The notes: generated by a model not told the origin, from the sequence alone. DNA of 64,000 nt from Foliamicus sp963666765 (GCA_963666765.1 OY762933.1:992001-1056000), one strand, 5' to 3'; numbered from the stretch's first letter, positions 7,886-16,052 are shown. Translations and numbers: made by a program.

Positions 7886-8749
7886 TCAGGCGCCTGTGCC
7901 CTGGGTGCGCCGCAGCACCGCGACATAAATCAGCGCGGTCACGAACATGGTCAGGCTGTAGGTTGCAGCCGGCACCGTTGCAAGCCCTCCGCCGAACAGG
8001 AGCACTGCAATGGTGATGGCCAGCGTCCCGTTCTGCAGCCCGCATTCAATCGCGATCGCCGTTGTCTGTTTCGCCCCGGTGGCAAGCCACCGCGCCAACT
8101 GGTAGGCAATCGCCATCATCAGCAGGTTCAGGGCCAAAGTAGCCAGTCCGGCCTGAGCGTAATACGTGGCCAGGTTATTGCGTTCCTGGTAGATGGCGCC
8201 CGCGAGCACCAGCACGAACAGCACGGCGGACAGGGCGCGGGCCGCCGGTTCGATTCGCAGCGCAATACGCTCCGCGTAACGACGGACAATCAAGCCGATC
8301 GCGACCGGCACGGTAACGATCAGGAACACGCTGATCGCCGTGTCGGCGACCGTGATGTCCTGCATCGCCTGCTCGCCGATGAAATGGCCATAGGCGAAGA
8401 CGACCAAAAACGGCACCGTGATTACGCTCAGCAGGCTGATCACCGCGGTCAGCGAGATCGACAGCGCGACATCGCCACGCGCAAATGCCGTCAGGAGGTT
8501 GGACGTCACCCCGCCCGGGGCGGCGGCAATGATCATCAGCCCAAGGGCGAGTTCCGGCGCCATCGGCCAGATGCTGGCAAGAAGAAAGGCGACTGCCGGC
8601 AACACGATAATCTGCGACATCGCCCCGACCGCGAAGTCCCGCGGGCGACGCGCCACCCGGACAAAATCATCGAAGGCAAGCCCCAGCCCAAGCGCCAGCA
8701 TGATGAACGCAAGCGCTATCGGCAGAACCACGTCAGTCACAATTCCCAT
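7886..8749 (-). CDS. Bile acid:sodium symporter (BASS/SBF) family transporter
   Basis: 287 residues with 8-10 hydrophobic segments, typical length for bacterial BASS carriers. Characteristic features are the pattern LALGLMIIAAAPGGVTSNLL in the first half and ECGLQNGTLAITIAVLLFGG in the second, matching the two crossed discontinuous helices that bind sodium. Such proteins take up organic anions (bile acids, pantoate, steroid-like acids) with Na+. The substrate is not deducible here. The start ATG 8749 lies inside the last codons of the truncated Fic gene (13-base overlap), an unusual junction that may reflect a deletion scar. Confidence 0.88.
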   Translation of the reverse strand: MGIVTDVVLPIALAFIMLALGLGLAFDDFVRVARRPRDFAVGAMSQIIVLPAVAFLLASIWPMAPELALGLMIIAAAPGGVTSNLLTAFARGDVALSISLTAVISLLSVITVPFLVVFAYGHFIGEQAMQDITVADTAISVFLIVTVPVAIGLIVRRYAERIALRIEPAARALSAVLFVLVLAGAIYQERNNLATYYAQAGLATLALNLLMMAIAYQLARWLATGAKQTTAIAIECGLQNGTLAITIAVLLFGGGLATVPAATYSLTMFVTALIYVAVLRRTQGTGA

Positions 8750-9135
8750 GCTTCCTCCTTAACCACTCCTGCCATGAAGTCCGCGTAAGACTCTATATCC
8801 TGATTCACGCTGGCTGCTTCCAGGGCCGCCAGATAGGCTTGGCGCTGCTCCACCCGGATAATCGTCCACGGGTATCCGCCGGACGCCAGCATTACATTCA
8901 TCAGGAACCGCGCGATGCGGCCGTTGCCATCCGGATAGGGATGTATGTAACCGAAAAGCCAGTGTCCGGACGCCGCCCGCACAGCAGGCTCGGGCTCTTC
9001 CTCGAGCAGTTCGAACAATGCCGTCATTGCCCCCGGAATGATCTCCCGGCGGGGTGGCATGTGGCGCACCTTCACGTATATTTTGTGGTGCGATTCCAAG
9101 TAAATCCCGCTAGTTCTTAAGAAAGACTGCTCCAA
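8737..9135 (-). pseudogene. Fic family protein, N-terminally truncated
   Basis: 132 codons covering only the core and C-terminus of a Fic protein. The catalytic loop is intact: HPYPDGNGRIAR matches HPFx(D/E)GNGRxxR, with the His that activates the target hydroxyl. Intact relatives have about 200-250 more residues at the N-terminus, including the region that normally carries the inhibitory helix and the flap. The first residues (MEQSFLRTSGIYLESHHKIY) do not look like that region, so this is a 5'-deleted gene next to two other broken genes. Translation as a small active AMP-transferase cannot be excluded. Confidence 0.75.
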
Positions 9136-9177
9136 TTTGCTGTCTTTTTACTGCTACCTTTTCGCCTGACCGCAACA

Positions 9178-9372
9178 TTGAGTTACCTATCCTCCATTGG
9201 GGTCGAAAGCTATCATGCTCGACATTCGTACACGCAGGAGACTCGGGCCACCAACAGCGCAAGAGAGCACACGTATTCGACCAATCTTACCTGGACGGGC
9301 AACAAGGGCCAGGGCACGTCCGCTTACGACGCGTACGCCCGAGACTACGAGGTTGCATGCGCCGGAAAGTGA
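9178..9372 (+). pseudogene. OsmC-like protein, N-terminal fragment
   Basis: 64 codons from TTG 9178. The segment HTYSTNLTWTGNKGQGTSAY followed by DAYARDYEVACAGK matches the start of OsmC-like peroxiredoxins, where relatives continue with GSSDPAFRGD and the two redox cysteines. Everything after AGK is missing, including both active-site cysteines, so the fragment cannot be a functional peroxidase. The break falls at about 9360, inside GCCGGAAAG, which also fits the start of the Nudix fragment that follows. Confidence 0.65.
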
Positions 9373-9617
9373 AAGAGGAAACGGGGTTAACAGTGACCCG
9401 GATCCACCACCTCGATAGCCAGTTCGACTACCTGACCGGAAGCGGCAAAAGGGCACGCCAATTTAACTTTGCGGTCGATGTATCGGATAGCGAAGGAAAG
9501 ATCGTATTGTCCGAGCACTGCGCTTACTGCTGGGCCGGACCAAAGGAGGCTGATGCGCTGAACCTTACGAAGAAAACAAGGAACTCGCTGGAGCAGTTTT
9601 GGCAACGGCTCGACTAA
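9357..9617 (+). pseudogene. Nudix hydrolase, C-terminal fragment
   Basis: 86 codons starting MRRKVKEETGL, which is the second half of a Nudix box (GX5EX7REUXEEXGU); the first half and the N-terminal strand are absent. The rest (QFDYLTGSGKRARQFNFAVD, HCAYCWAGPKEADALNLTKK) has the look of MutT/NUDIX proteins. Without the complete Nudix box it should not bind the catalytic metals. The fragment overlaps the OsmC remnant in another frame, consistent with a deletion joining the two genes. Confidence 0.65.
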
Positions 9618-9632
9618 GATTAGCCGACGTCT

Positions 9633-10568
9633 TCATTCGTACTTCTTGTTCACGACACGGGTACTTCCGTATGTCAAAGCCTTGCGCACCGTTGCCAGGT
9701 GCGAGGCTCCATACATCACGAAGATGCTGTCCGCGTCCGTCAGCAGCTCCCGTATTCGTTCAAGCATGAAATGATCGCGGGTCAACATGGAGTGATACGA
9801 CATCTGTTGAAGAAGATTGCTTCCTTCTTCGTTGCCCGGGGCATATGACTCGTTTTCCAGTTCCGAGTAACTGAGGCCCACCTCGTCTTCGAGCCACTTC
9901 CTGTAGCTGGCTTCATCGTACTGCTCAAAACCCGACAGGAATAATCGCAGATACTCTAAATTTTCCGCGACAATGCCGGGAATATCCGCGAGTCGAAAGT
10001 CCTCCTTGCGCTTGGCCAGAATTATCGCCCTGGAAATGTCGTATCCAATAAAGTCCTCGAGCCCAAACTTTCCGTTACTTTGCTCGGCAATGAACTTCAT
10101 TTCACCCTCAGGCCCCGGCTCGGCACCGAGTATGGCCACCTGTAGATCTTTGACTTCAGCAATGGCCCAGTACAACTCCCCACACTGCCAGCCAGTTGGG
10201 TTCTCTTCACATTTCTCCGCTTCACGCACAAACCACTCACGATCGCTCTCGCTGATGTAAGCGGGAAGTCCTTCGAGGATCAGGAGGTCTGGCTCACACT
10301 CCTTGATTACGTTCTGCATGGTTCGAGTGGTTGGCGAATCACGCAGTGGATCATGCTTTGACGCCATGAAGCACAGTTTTTTCTCGCCGTAGTGGAAGAA
10401 CGTGACGAATGGCGAATCGTAAGGTTCCGCGTCTTGAAGTTCAGCAGACCATCTTTCTGCGCCGGGAGTTGCAGAAAGCAATTTTGCAGGTAGCAGCGTC
10501 AACAGGATTGCGACGCAAAATAGATTCAGATTGTCGTGATTCGACGGCATTATACGAAGCGCATTCAC
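9633..10568 (-). CDS. TraB/GumN-like exported protein
   Basis: 311 residues from GTG 10568, which overlaps the stop of the upstream fragment as GTGA; ATG 10550 (MPSNHDNLN) is an alternative start. A hydrophobic N-terminal stretch (NLFCVAILLTLLPAKLLSA) is a signal peptide. The core contains the spaced motifs LCFMASKHDPL, LLILEGLPAYI and FVMYGASHLATVRKAL, resembling the GxxH and ExxR/H pattern of the TraB/PrgY/GumN (EreA/ChaN-like) superfamily, putative metallohydrolases. Function unknown; assignment to the superfamily is tentative. Codon use looks more AT-rich than in the core genes. Confidence 0.55.
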   Translation of the reverse strand: MNALRIMPSNHDNLNLFCVAILLTLLPAKLLSATPGAERWSAELQDAEPYDSPFVTFFHYGEKKLCFMASKHDPLRDSPTTRTMQNVIKECEPDLLILEGLPAYISESDREWFVREAEKCEENPTGWQCGELYWAIAEVKDLQVAILGAEPGPEGEMKFIAEQSNGKFGLEDFIGYDISRAIILAKRKEDFRLADIPGIVAENLEYLRLFLSGFEQYDEASYRKWLEDEVGLSYSELENESYAPGNEEGSNLLQQMSYHSMLTRDHFMLERIRELLTDADSIFVMYGASHLATVRKALTYGSTRVVNKKYE

Positions 10569-10873
10569 GGCGCTAGTGTCCGGGCAACCCGGAAACCGAC
10601 GACACCGTTACGAAGGTCCGGTACAAACCGCACACGAATCGCGGTGCGCGAGTCCTTGGGGTAGTCAAGCCAGGAACTGCTGCGCAATACGCGCCTGGAG
10701 CAATCGCCATTGACCCAGGCGCCGCCATCCGAAGGAGCGGCCGAATAACTCGCGTTCCAACAGTCTTCCACCCACTCGTAGACATTGCCGTGCATGTCGT
10801 GCAAGCCGAAAGCGTTTGGAATGGCTTCTGCGGACACTGCGATGGGCCGCCTATTTGCCCTGTGCGCGCACAT
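10565..10873 (-). pseudogene. Formylglycine-generating enzyme (SUMF1) family, C-terminal fragment
   Basis: 102 codons. NAFGLHDMHGNVYEWVEDCW, followed by SRRVLRSSSWLDYP and ending VVGFRVARTL, is the hallmark C-terminal half of FGE-sulfatase domain proteins. Family members are about 250-350 residues, so the N-terminal half is gone. The frame begins inside the end of the BrnA gene, where MCAHRANRRPIAV is not family sequence. Standard bacterial FGEs activate Cys-type sulfatases by making formylglycine, and a Cys-type sulfatase lies 1.5 kb away. This fragment by itself is unlikely to do that. Confidence 0.7.
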
Positions 10874-11105
10874 AGCTTTCGAGCACGCGGTTCATCCGGG
10901 ATTGATAACCTTTTCCGGGCGCCCTGAAGAAAGCCAGCACGGAACGCTTGACACGCAGAGTGACCTGCTCCGTCCGGTCCGGCTCAACCAGTTCGGCATT
11001 CCGCCAAAACTCGTCATCCAACTCGGGAATGTCGCTGAAGTCAATATCCTGATCCTTGACGGCCGCGATCTGCCTGGGCGTCAGGGGTTTATCGTGTTTT
11101 CTCAT
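10851..11105 (-). CDS. BrnA family antitoxin (orphan)
   Basis: 84 residues. The C-terminal half (VTLRVKRSVLAFFRAPGKGY, then QSRMNRVLESYV) is the ribbon-helix-helix region typical of BrnA, the antitoxin and autorepressor of BrnTA systems. The N-terminal half has DIDFSDIPELDDEFWRNAEL, a linker seen in the family. In intact operons brnT precedes brnA; the 90 bp upstream here contains no BrnT sequence, so the antitoxin is orphaned. It may still regulate other promoters. Its 3' end overlaps the FGE fragment. Confidence 0.75.
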   Translation of the reverse strand: MRKHDKPLTPRQIAAVKDQDIDFSDIPELDDEFWRNAELVEPDRTEQVTLRVKRSVLAFFRAPGKGYQSRMNRVLESYVRAQGK

Positions 11106-11196
11106 GGTACGTTTGCCAATATGCCCCGGAAGTTGTAGTTACACCACCGAAGTTGAGATATCCGAAAATGGGGCAACTCCACCCAGCGCGTTCCAC

Positions 11197-11487
11197 TTAT
11201 GTTTGCCGGGCAGTCTGCAAAGCGCGTATGACCGCCTGGGGTTCGTTCTTGATTACTTCAAGCAGAATCCCGGCTGGTCCGCTGACGCGGCGGGCGCCCT
11301 GTTCCCATTTGCGGTAGCCGGACAGGCTCATGCCCATCAGCGGCGCCATCTGCGCCTGCGTCAGCTTTGCCTTCTCCCGCACCTCCCGGGGGATCAACGG
11401 AATGTGGACGATCGCCGGGCCTTCGCCCTTTGCGTGAGCGAGGGCCTCCGTAAGCGACTGAACCAGGTCATTGCCGAAATTGGTCAT
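11197..11487 (-). CDS. XRE-family HTH antitoxin
   Basis: 96 residues from ATG 11487 (MTNFGNDLVQSLTEAL). Residues about 40-80 form a Cro/C1-type helix-turn-helix: LTQAQMAPLMGMSLSGYRKW, then EQGARRVSGPAG. It resembles the NadS/HigA type antitoxins that sit downstream of RelE/HigB-type toxins. The start lies 20 bases inside the end of the toxin gene, giving a toxin-first overlapping order typical of HigBA-like modules. It likely represses the promoter and palindrome at 11831-11851. Confidence 0.8.
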   Translation of the reverse strand: MTNFGNDLVQSLTEALAHAKGEGPAIVHIPLIPREVREKAKLTQAQMAPLMGMSLSGYRKWEQGARRVSGPAGILLEVIKNEPQAVIRALQTARQT

Positions 11488-11824
11488 TTTGTCTCTCCTT
11501 CCATGCGGTCCTGAGCGCCGTCGCCAGCGTCGAAACTGCACGCTTTTCTTCTTGTGTCATGTCCGTTTGCGCAGCCTTGGCGTAAACAAGTAGCGCGTAG
11601 ATAGGCACGGTGTTGTCCAAGAAGTAGTAGATCACCCGTGCTCCGCCGCGTTTACCGTGTCCACTGGCAGCAAAGCGCAACTTGCGTACTCCGCCGGTGC
11701 CTGGAATCCTGTCCCCGGCCAACGGGTTCTCGGCAAGAAAGTCGATGAGTTCGCGCCGTTGCTCCTCGTTGAATAGCCTGTCCGCCTGCCGTGAGAAAAT
11801 CGGTGTCTCTGCTACTGTTTGCAC
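11468..11824 (-). CDS. RelE/HigB-type toxin
   Basis: 118 residues from GTG 11824. The sequence ETPIFSRQADRLFNEEQRR, then PGTGGVRKLRFAASGHGKRG and ARVIYYFLDNTVPIYALLVY, is that of the RelE-like toxins annotated with NadS-type antitoxins. In this family the K/R-rich loop cleaves mRNA on the ribosome. The frame is open further upstream, but GTG 11824 is preferred because a TATAAT box and palindrome lie just before it. That would place transcription start at or next to the GTG, implying a leaderless or nearly leaderless message. Confidence 0.75.
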   Translation of the reverse strand: MQTVAETPIFSRQADRLFNEEQRRELIDFLAENPLAGDRIPGTGGVRKLRFAASGHGKRGGARVIYYFLDNTVPIYALLVYAKAAQTDMTQEEKRAVSTLATALRTAWKERQNDQFRQ

Positions 11825-11830
11825 CTGCCC

Positions 11831-11851
11831 ATTATATACCCCATTGGGGTA
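11831..11851 (-). promoter_or_regulatory. Toxin-antitoxin promoter -10 box with overlapping palindrome
   Basis: On the minus strand TATAAT occupies 11836-11831, six bases before the toxin GTG. Immediately upstream lies TACCCCATTGGGGTA (11837-11851), a perfect palindrome around a single central base. An operator touching the -10 fits autorepression by the XRE antitoxin. No good -35 hexamer is visible. Confidence 0.6.
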
Positions 11852-11995
11852 GTTTCTCCTGGCCTGGACGAGGCGCTGTACGACCCAGGGCATTACCGTT
11901 TGGGCGACCCCTCCGTACACGACCGCGCGCTTGAGGAAGAACAGCGACGAGGAACCGAACCCCAAGGCTGCCGGAGTAACCGGGGCGTTCGGCAG

Positions 11996-12358
11996 TCAGG
12001 ATTTTCTTAGGTACTGCAGCCCCTTGTAAAGGAACAGGGCGGCGACAACCGGGTCAATCAGCAACCAGATCGTGGCGTTCTCGAGCCCGCTTTCCGATAC
12101 CTTGGCGATGTAGTTATAGGCGTACAGATGTGCCGCTATGGCGAAGGTGCAAAGCGGAACCGCCCCGCCCTTAGAGCGAATGATCTCTGCAATAGTCGCT
12201 ACGAACCCCACCAGCACAAGTACGTCAACGTAGTTGAAAAGCGGCGTTGCCGCTACCGGACTCGCTGCAAAGTACAGATTGGCTGCAGTCAACAGGCCTG
12301 CCGCGACCAGCAGCAAGTAGCCAAGCCACTTGTGCAATGGATTCCTCAATTCAGTCAT
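11996..12358 (-). CDS. Small integral membrane protein (about 4 TM)
   Basis: 120 residues from ATG 12358, preceded by GGAGACATC (ribosome binding site). Four hydrophobic segments are visible: WLGYLLLVAAGLLTAANLYF, YVDVLVLVGFVATIAEII, VPLCTFAIAAHLYAYNYI and IWLLIDPVVAALFLY. No family recognised. It starts 10 bases after the sulfatase stop on the same strand, so it is probably co-transcribed with it. Confidence 0.65.
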   Translation of the reverse strand: MTELRNPLHKWLGYLLLVAAGLLTAANLYFAASPVAATPLFNYVDVLVLVGFVATIAEIIRSKGGAVPLCTFAIAAHLYAYNYIAKVSESGLENATIWLLIDPVVAALFLYKGLQYLRKS

Positions 12359-12368
12359 GATGTCTCCT

Positions 12369-13931
12369 TTACCGGTCGCGGAACGCGGTCTGCTTTTCCA
12401 CGAAGGGCTCGCGCCAGTCGGGGAACGCATCGCGGAATTTCCGGTTGCGCCGGCCGTAGTAAACCAGCGCCTTGCCGGTGCCGCCGTTCCACAGGTCGAA
12501 AGTGGGATCAGCATATTCGGAAAAGAACGCCGTCAGGCGTGCGTCCAGATCCGCGACAACGTCCGCGTAAGCCGGATCGTCGACGAGATTGTTGGTCTCG
12601 CCCGGATCACTGGTCATGTCGTAGAGCTCGTTCGGCGACGCCAGGAAGCGTCTGGTGTATTTCCACTGCGGAGTCTGGATCACCCGGGTGGAGATGTATT
12701 CGAAGAAAACCTCGTCTTCCCAGGCCACGTCCCGGCCGCGCAGCATGGGCGCAAAGCTTTCTCCGGGAGAATTGGCGATCTTCAGATGCCCAAGGCCAAG
12801 GTATTCCAGCAAGGTGGGCAACATATCGAACTGGTTGACCATGGCGGTCTCCGTCGCACCCGCTTCTATGCGGCCGGGATGGCGAAAGATCAACGGCACC
12901 TGCATGTTGGCGTTGTAGGCCGGCTCAGGTTCGCCCCAGGACGAATTGCCCCACATGCCAAGCTGTCCCCAGCTTGATCCCTGGTCGGCGAGAAACACCA
13001 CCAATGTATCGTCGCGCAGGCCAAGTTCATCCAAAGCCGTCAATACGGTGCCGATGCCCTCGTCTACATGCGTCATTTCCGCGGCGATGTTGATCATGGC
13101 CGTCTTGTTGTTCAACGCATCGATGGCCGACCAGGGATAGGTTCCGCCCTCGGTCGGCTCGGGCGCGGGAGCCGTGTTGTTCCTGGCCCATTCCCGCATG
13201 TACGGGTGCACCCGGTTCTGCGGCATGGTGGGCACGTTGTCCCTGTAGTAGTCCGCGTGGCGGGAGACCGGCGGTTGATTCACCGTCGGCGGCAGAATGT
13301 ACGGCCCGTTGTAGGACAGCCAGAGGAAAAACGGACGCGCTCGCTCAGCCGATTCTTCTTCCTTGTAGTGGGCAAGGAAGTCCACCGCCCGGCGGGACCA
13401 GAAGTCGGTGAGATGTTCGTCCCGGTCGAGCACGTTATAGGTCTCGCCGTTATCGAAGATCTGCGCATCGACGAAACTGGACGTATGGCCACCGCGGAAC
13501 GTGGTCCACCACTGAAACCCGAGCTGGGGTTTCTCATGCCGGCCCAGGTGATACTTCCCGACCAGGCCGGTGTAATAGCCGGCGTCGGCCAAGGTCTGCG
13601 GCAGGTTGCGGAATTCTTCAATGGCGGCATAGCCCTCCACCGTGTAGCGAGCCGGCAGTCCGTTGTGCACGCCATTGGCCGACGGAATCAGCCCGGTCAT
13701 CAGCACGGCGCGCGAGGGCGAGCACACACCGGAGGCAGCGTAAGCCCTTGCGAACAACATACCGTCGCGCGCCAGTTGATCGATGTTGGGCGTCTTGATG
13801 TCCCGATTGCCGTACGCCCCAAGAAGGTTGGGGCTCTGGTTGTCGGTCATGATGAGAAGCACGTTAGGCCGTTCCTGGGCCGTGACACCAGTCGCGAACA
13901 GGGCTGCCAGAACGACAACTGCATAGACCAT
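12369..13931 (-). CDS. Exported Cys-type sulfatase
   Basis: 520 residues from ATG 13931. Residues 1-18 (MVYAVVVLAALFATGVTA) are a signal peptide. The sulfatase core starts RPNVLLIMTDNQSPNLLGAY, with the DN metal ligands, and the active-site motif is CSPSR, the CxPSR consensus where Cys is converted to formylglycine. Further ligands appear in FLADQGSSWGQLGMWG. It likely desulfates glycans or other sulfate esters in the periplasm. An upstream ATG (14012) only adds residues encoded by a decayed HEPN gene, so it is rejected. Activation needs an FGE; the only one in the window is a fragment at 10.6-10.9 kb. Confidence 0.88.
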   Translation of the reverse strand: MVYAVVVLAALFATGVTAQERPNVLLIMTDNQSPNLLGAYGNRDIKTPNIDQLARDGMLFARAYAASGVCSPSRAVLMTGLIPSANGVHNGLPARYTVEGYAAIEEFRNLPQTLADAGYYTGLVGKYHLGRHEKPQLGFQWWTTFRGGHTSSFVDAQIFDNGETYNVLDRDEHLTDFWSRRAVDFLAHYKEEESAERARPFFLWLSYNGPYILPPTVNQPPVSRHADYYRDNVPTMPQNRVHPYMREWARNNTAPAPEPTEGGTYPWSAIDALNNKTAMINIAAEMTHVDEGIGTVLTALDELGLRDDTLVVFLADQGSSWGQLGMWGNSSWGEPEPAYNANMQVPLIFRHPGRIEAGATETAMVNQFDMLPTLLEYLGLGHLKIANSPGESFAPMLRGRDVAWEDEVFFEYISTRVIQTPQWKYTRRFLASPNELYDMTSDPGETNNLVDDPAYADVVADLDARLTAFFSEYADPTFDLWNGGTGKALVYYGRRNRKFRDAFPDWREPFVEKQTAFRDR

Positions 13932-13989
13932 GCGGTGGGTGATTGTTCGCCTCAAGATATTTGAGAAGTATATCCAGTCGTTACATTTG

Positions 13990-14100
13990 CGGATGGCGGA
14001 CGCGTTGGTCATTTCCAGGGTGGCGTTAATGGCTCAAAGACCGCGTAGTAGGCACGGTTGCAGACACCGTTCGGATCTCCGTCTTCAAGCAGCGGTTGCC
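13990..14100 (-). pseudogene. Decayed HEPN-domain gene fragment
   Basis: About 110 bp very similar to part of the intact HEPN gene at 31496-31867 (its bases about 31713-31822). Read on the minus strand it encodes QPLLEDGDPNGVCNRAYYAV, against QTLLDDGDPNGACNRAYYAV in the intact gene. After FE a single base is missing (GAGCC against GAAGCC) and the frame is lost. No MNT partner remains beside it. It marks a second, dead MNT/HEPN locus at the left edge of the defence-rich region. Confidence 0.75.
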
Positions 14101-14185
14101 GCTGAAGCCGCTCTTACCGCGCATGCAGTTGCCTGCGATCCTATGGCCGCCGGTACCCACAGTCACTCTCCCTCATAATCCGCAT

Positions 14186-15991
14186 ATGGCGCGAAAACAA
14201 GCGGGCAAGCGGGGCAGGTTACGCATCGGCGACCACGGGTCGGCAATCAGCATTATCGCCCTGTCGCAGGAAAACCCGCTAAAGGCGGTTGCCGAGTTCG
14301 TCGAAAACAGCATTGACGCCGGCGCCAGGAACGTCGACATCGTGCGCGGCCGGGAGCGGGGTCAACCCTATCTGAAGATTATCGACGATGGCGCAGGCAT
14401 TCCACGTGACGACAGCGGCAGACCCGACTTCAAGTACGTCGCTACTCACATCTGTGATTCCATCAAGAAGGAGTTGAAACGCCGCGGCGCGCAAGGGATT
14501 CAAGGGGAATTCGGCATCGGGCTACTCAGCTTCTGGACGCTGGGCGAATCGCTCACGCTGACCTCACCCAGCGTCGATGGAATCCTGTTCGAGATGTCGA
14601 TGCAGCGTAACGACGAGGGTTATCAGGTTTGCCGCTCCCGCCGAACGCTGTTCGGCAGTCAGGGCGTGGAAGTGCTCGTGCGGCCGCTTCTCAAGGGAAT
14701 TCGGCGCTTCAGCGGGGAAAAGCTCCACTGGTACCTGGCGTCGGAACTGCGTGACCGAATTCGTGATACCGGGGTCAATATTCGCATTACCGACCGTACC
14801 GCGCGCAAGTCCTACACCGTGACGCCGCGCGCCTTCGATGGCCGCGTCATTCACGAATTGGACGGGCCTGCTACACGGCTCGGGAAAATCAGACTGGAAC
14901 TCTACCTGGATGAGCCTTCCTCCGAACGCAAGGTGTCCTTGTGCCGCAATGGGACGCGAGTCGCGGAGCTGGGCGCGCTGGACGGATTTCAGCAACCCGC
15001 GTGGACCAGCGGCTACGTGGACGGTATCGTCGATGCGCCTTTTCTGAACCTGACGCCGGGTACGCGAACCGGGGTGATTCGGGACACGGCCTACGACGAG
15101 TTTCAGCGGGCGCTGGATCCGGTTACGGAGAAGCTTGACGAACTTATCGCCGAATTGCAGCGGGCGGAGGAAGAACGCGCCAGCAAGCGGACCTTGCGGT
15201 CAATCCAGCGGGCCTTTCGCGAGGCGTTGCTGGCGCTCCCGGCGGAGGAGTACGATTGGTTCGACGTGCATCAATCATCGCGCCGGCGCGGAGGCCCGGG
15301 CGCCATGCAGCCCATTGTCATTCCGCAGCAGGCGACGCTGGCCGGCGAGGGCGTGGGCGGGGACAATGGAGCGGAAGAAAGTTCCGGGCCGGCGTTTTAT
15401 GAATATGCCGGCCCACTTCACAGCGTAGCGATTTCACCGGCCTCTTCAGTCGTCAAAGTGGGCCAAAGACGCAGTTTTCGCGCACTGTGCCGGGATCGGT
15501 CGCGGCGCACGGTGGAGGAGGGCCTGGCGTTTGTCTGGAAGGTTGCCGAAGGCGGCGGGCGGTTCAAGAACGCGCAAGCCGAGATCGTGGAATACCACGC
15601 GCCCGAAGAGCCGGCACTAGCGCGTCTGACCGTAACCGCCACCCAAGGCGGGATAACGTGTGAGGCCGAGGCTCTTGTCACCATTACCGATTCGCTCATG
15701 CCGGAGCGCACCGGCGCCCCGCTCCGCCAGGGATTGCCCGGCTACACCTACGAGAAATCTCCGGGGCAAGCCTGGCGCTCCCGTTACGATCTGGAGCCGA
15801 ACGTTATCGTCATCAACAACGGGCACCGGGATTTCGTTTTCTCATCGAGATCAAAGGCGCAACAGCTCCGCTACATCGCCAGGCTGTTCGTCAAGGAACT
15901 GGTACTGTGCAACTTCCCCGGCGCATCCCCGCCCGAATTGCTCGAACGAATGCTGGAGCTGATGCTCTACCTGGAAAAGAACCTGCGCTAA
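14186..15991 (+). CDS. GHKL-fold ATPase with Ig-like region, candidate defence protein
   Basis: 601 residues from ATG 14186. The N-terminus is an Hsp90/MutL/MORC-type ATPase: N-box EFVENSIDAGA (residues 38-48), G1 box DDGAGIP (67-73), and G2 GEFGIGLLSFW (107-117). A transducer-like domain and coiled segment (LDPVTEKLDELIAELQRAEE, about 316-335) follow. Residues about 410-500 resemble an Ig-like or BIG2-like beta sandwich (SVAISPASSVVKVGQRRSFR). The C-terminus is mostly helical (YIARLFVKELVLCNFPGASP). Prokaryotic MutL/MORC-like ATPases occur in restriction-modification and other conflict islands. It has no obvious operon partner; the DUF3800 gene is convergent. Confidence 0.75.
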   Translation: MARKQAGKRGRLRIGDHGSAISIIALSQENPLKAVAEFVENSIDAGARNVDIVRGRERGQPYLKIIDDGAGIPRDDSGRPDFKYVATHICDSIKKELKRRGAQGIQGEFGIGLLSFWTLGESLTLTSPSVDGILFEMSMQRNDEGYQVCRSRRTLFGSQGVEVLVRPLLKGIRRFSGEKLHWYLASELRDRIRDTGVNIRITDRTARKSYTVTPRAFDGRVIHELDGPATRLGKIRLELYLDEPSSERKVSLCRNGTRVAELGALDGFQQPAWTSGYVDGIVDAPFLNLTPGTRTGVIRDTAYDEFQRALDPVTEKLDELIAELQRAEEERASKRTLRSIQRAFREALLALPAEEYDWFDVHQSSRRRGGPGAMQPIVIPQQATLAGEGVGGDNGAEESSGPAFYEYAGPLHSVAISPASSVVKVGQRRSFRALCRDRSRRTVEEGLAFVWKVAEGGGRFKNAQAEIVEYHAPEEPALARLTVTATQGGITCEAEALVTITDSLMPERTGAPLRQGLPGYTYEKSPGQAWRSRYDLEPNVIVINNGHRDFVFSSRSKAQQLRYIARLFVKELVLCNFPGASPPELLERMLELMLYLEKNLR

Positions 15992-16004
15992 CCCGCAGCG
16001 CCCA

Positions 16005-16052
16005 CCGGACACTCTATGTGCTCTAAAACCGGACAAGTTATATGCTCTCTAC
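16005..16052. repeat. Two imperfect 24-bp tandem units, possible IS-end remnant
   Basis: CCGGACACTCTATGTGCTCT (16005) and CCGGACAAGTTATATGCTCT (16029) repeat with a 24-base period. Spaced CCGGACA...ATGTGCT units like these are common at the ends of some IS elements. No transposase lies beside them. It sits right after the GHKL gene. Confidence 0.4.

Noticed and set aside
7670..8788. A 372-codon plus-strand frame across the symporter gene
   Set aside because: Composition (Gln/Arg/His-rich) is that of an antisense shadow; the minus-strand protein is a clear BASS transporter.
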